This document shows positions 6,100-7,234 of a stretch of 7,234 nt of DNA, piece by piece (within the stretch, counting starts at the first letter, position 1; each line of letters opens with the position of its first letter). Position numbers and translations under genes: made by a program. The stretch covers positions 1-7,234 of the forward strand of contig JAQUUF010000056.1 of NCBI GenBank assembly GCA_028693975.1, given 5' to 3'. This DNA comes from Acidaminococcaceae bacterium. GTDB lineage: Bacteria > Bacillota > Negativicutes > Acidaminococcales > Acidaminococcaceae. The notes below the pieces were generated by a model. The model saw nothing but the letters and a program-made list of their open reading frames with translations. It was not told the DNA's origin and ran no database searches.

Positions 6100-7234
6100 T
6101 TATTTCTTGCTAGGATCTACATAATCAATATACTTGAACTTACCCTCTTTAACCGTCTTGATAACTGCGCCCTTAATCGGGTCGCCGTTTTTATCAAGCG
6201 TAGTCTTACCAGTTACACATTCCAAATCTTTAGTTGCCGCAATAGCATCACGAATCTTGCTGGAATCATCAGAATTAGCTCTCTTGATGCCATCAAGAGC
6301 AATCAAATAAGCATCATAAGCCATAGCAGTCAGAGCAGAAGGTTCACCTTTGTACTCTTTTACGTACTCATCCAAGAATTTCTTGGCTTCAGCAGTAGTA
6401 GCTTTCTCACGGTCAAAAGCAGTGGACAAAGCAACGCCCTCTACGTCTTTACCACCAACATCAATAAATTCTTGGGTCTCCCAAGTATCGCCACCCATGA
6501 AAGGAGCAGTAATACCTAATTGACGAGCTTGCTTAATCAGCAAAGCAGATTCAGTAAAGTTACCGGGAGCAAAAATAGCATCGGGGTTTTTAGCCTTGAT
6601 ATTAGTCAAAATAGCAGAGAAGTCTTTATCACCAGTTTGGTAATTAGCAACTTCAATAATGCTGTCCGGACCAGCTAATTTAGTGAAAGCATCCTTAAAG
6701 AACTTCGCCAAACCAACTGCATAGTCATTGGAAACCTCTTGAATGATAGCAACTTTCTTAGCGCCCTTCTTAAAAGCATAGCTAGCCATTACAGTACCTT
6801 GGAATGGGTCAATAAAGCAAGCGCGGAAGTAATAATCATTGTTAGCCGTTACCTGAGGATTAGTGCAGCTAGTACCGATTGCCGGCACCTTAGCATCTTT
6901 AACAATATTACCGGCAGCCATAGCCAAAGAAGAACCATAGGTACCAACAATAACCTTAACCTTATCTTTTTCAATCAAACGTGCAGCAACAGAAGCAGCT
7001 TCAGCCTTATCAGACTTGTTATCTGCCACTACCAGTTCTACTTTCTTGCCATTAACAGTAGAATGCAATTTGTTGGCTAGTTTGATACCTCTTAATTCCA
7101 ACTCACCACCAGCAGCATTGTCACCAGTCAAAGGCAGAAAAACACCAACCTTAATCACATCACCCTTTGCTGCTTCTTTTTTAGCTCCACCGCCGCAGCC
7201 CGTCAACGCTCCTAGCATAAAAGTCGAGGCTAAA
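6100..7234 (-). CDS. livK: Branched-chain/neutral amino acid ABC transporter substrate-binding lipoprotein, 5' end outside window
   Basis: This extracytoplasmic binding protein captures the amino acid and delivers it to LivH/LivM. Reading continues in frame past the ATG at 7218 to the window edge as LASTFMLGALTGCGGG. This is the hydrophobic end of a signal peptide with lipobox LTGC (cysteine codon 7195-7197), so the true start lies a few codons beyond 7234 and the 7218 ATG is internal. The mature part is a type I periplasmic-binding fold (Leu/Ile/Val-binding family): VGVFLPLTGDNAAGGELELRG near the start, VIVGTYGSSLAMAAGNIVKDAKVPAIGTSCTNP in the first lobe, RACFIDPFQG at the hinge region, and a C-terminal part ending FKYIDYVDPSKK. 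It precedes livHMGF, as binding-protein genes commonly do. Whether to call it LivJ or LivK is arbitrary, and the ligand cannot be read from sequence. Confidence 0.92.
   Translation of the reverse strand, partial: LASTFMLGALTGCGGGAKKEAAKGDVIKVGVFLPLTGDNAAGGELELRGIKLANKLHSTVNGKKVELVVADNKSDKAEAASVAARLIEKDKVKVIVGTYGSSLAMAAGNIVKDAKVPAIGTSCTNPQVTANNDYYFRACFIDPFQGTVMASYAFKKGAKKVAIIQEVSNDYAVGLAKFFKDAFTKLAGPDSIIEVANYQTGDKDFSAILTNIKAKNPDAIFAPGNFTESALLIKQARQLGITAPFMGGDTWETQEFIDVGGKDVEGVALSTAFDREKATTAEAKKFLDEYVKEYKGEPSALTAMAYDAYLIALDGIKRANSDDSSKIRDAIAATKDLECVTGKTTLDKNGDPIKGAVIKTVKEGKFKYIDYVDPSKK

Noticed and set aside
1..7234. Search for CRISPR arrays, tRNA/rRNA genes, insertion sequences, toxin-antitoxin or defence genes
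   Set aside because: No repeat-spacer periodicity, cloverleaf, transposase, terminal inverted repeats or recognisable defence domains were seen. The only non-coding stretch over 100 bases is 2364-2526, which is explained by a terminator and a promoter region.

Overview
The window holds a branched-chain or neutral amino acid ABC importer operon and, downstream of it, a second two-gene unit. All six genes are on the minus strand, so transcription runs from high to low coordinates. The sequence is moderately AT-rich (judged by eye, not computed), genes are tightly packed, and the Shine-Dalgarno sites are strong and purine-rich. The exported binding protein is a lipoprotein. This suits a low-to-moderate GC member of the Bacillota. 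The anaerobic, amino-acid-fermenting, outer-membrane-bearing Negativicutes (Phascolarctobacterium or Acidaminococcus relatives) are my best guess, but that is an inference from general resemblance, not a database match.

Region 7234-2527 carries, in transcription order, a LivJ/LivK-type substrate-binding lipoprotein (its 5' end lies outside the window), the permeases LivH and LivM, and the ATPases LivG and LivF. The last four genes abut or overlap by a few bases. A perfect 10-bp hairpin with a U-rich tail sits between the binding-protein gene and livH. It probably limits read-through, so that more binding protein than membrane complex is made. A second strong hairpin with a U-tract closes the operon just after livF. 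Together the five proteins make a complete type I importer: extracellular capture (LivK), the membrane channel (LivH/LivM) and ATP hydrolysis (LivG/LivF).

Region 2526-2364 is the spacer between the two units. It contains the liv terminator, then a plausible sigma-A-type promoter with an inverted repeat over its -35 box, then a good ribosome binding site.

Region 2363-1 carries an unrecognised, mostly helical 324-residue protein. Eighteen bases later comes a phosphomannomutase/phosphoglucomutase of the ManB/CpsG type, whose 456 sense codons are all present and whose last, probably stop, codon is cut by the window edge. I find no RNA genes, CRISPR array, mobile element, prophage or recognised defence system. 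The least explained item is the unknown protein paired with manB.
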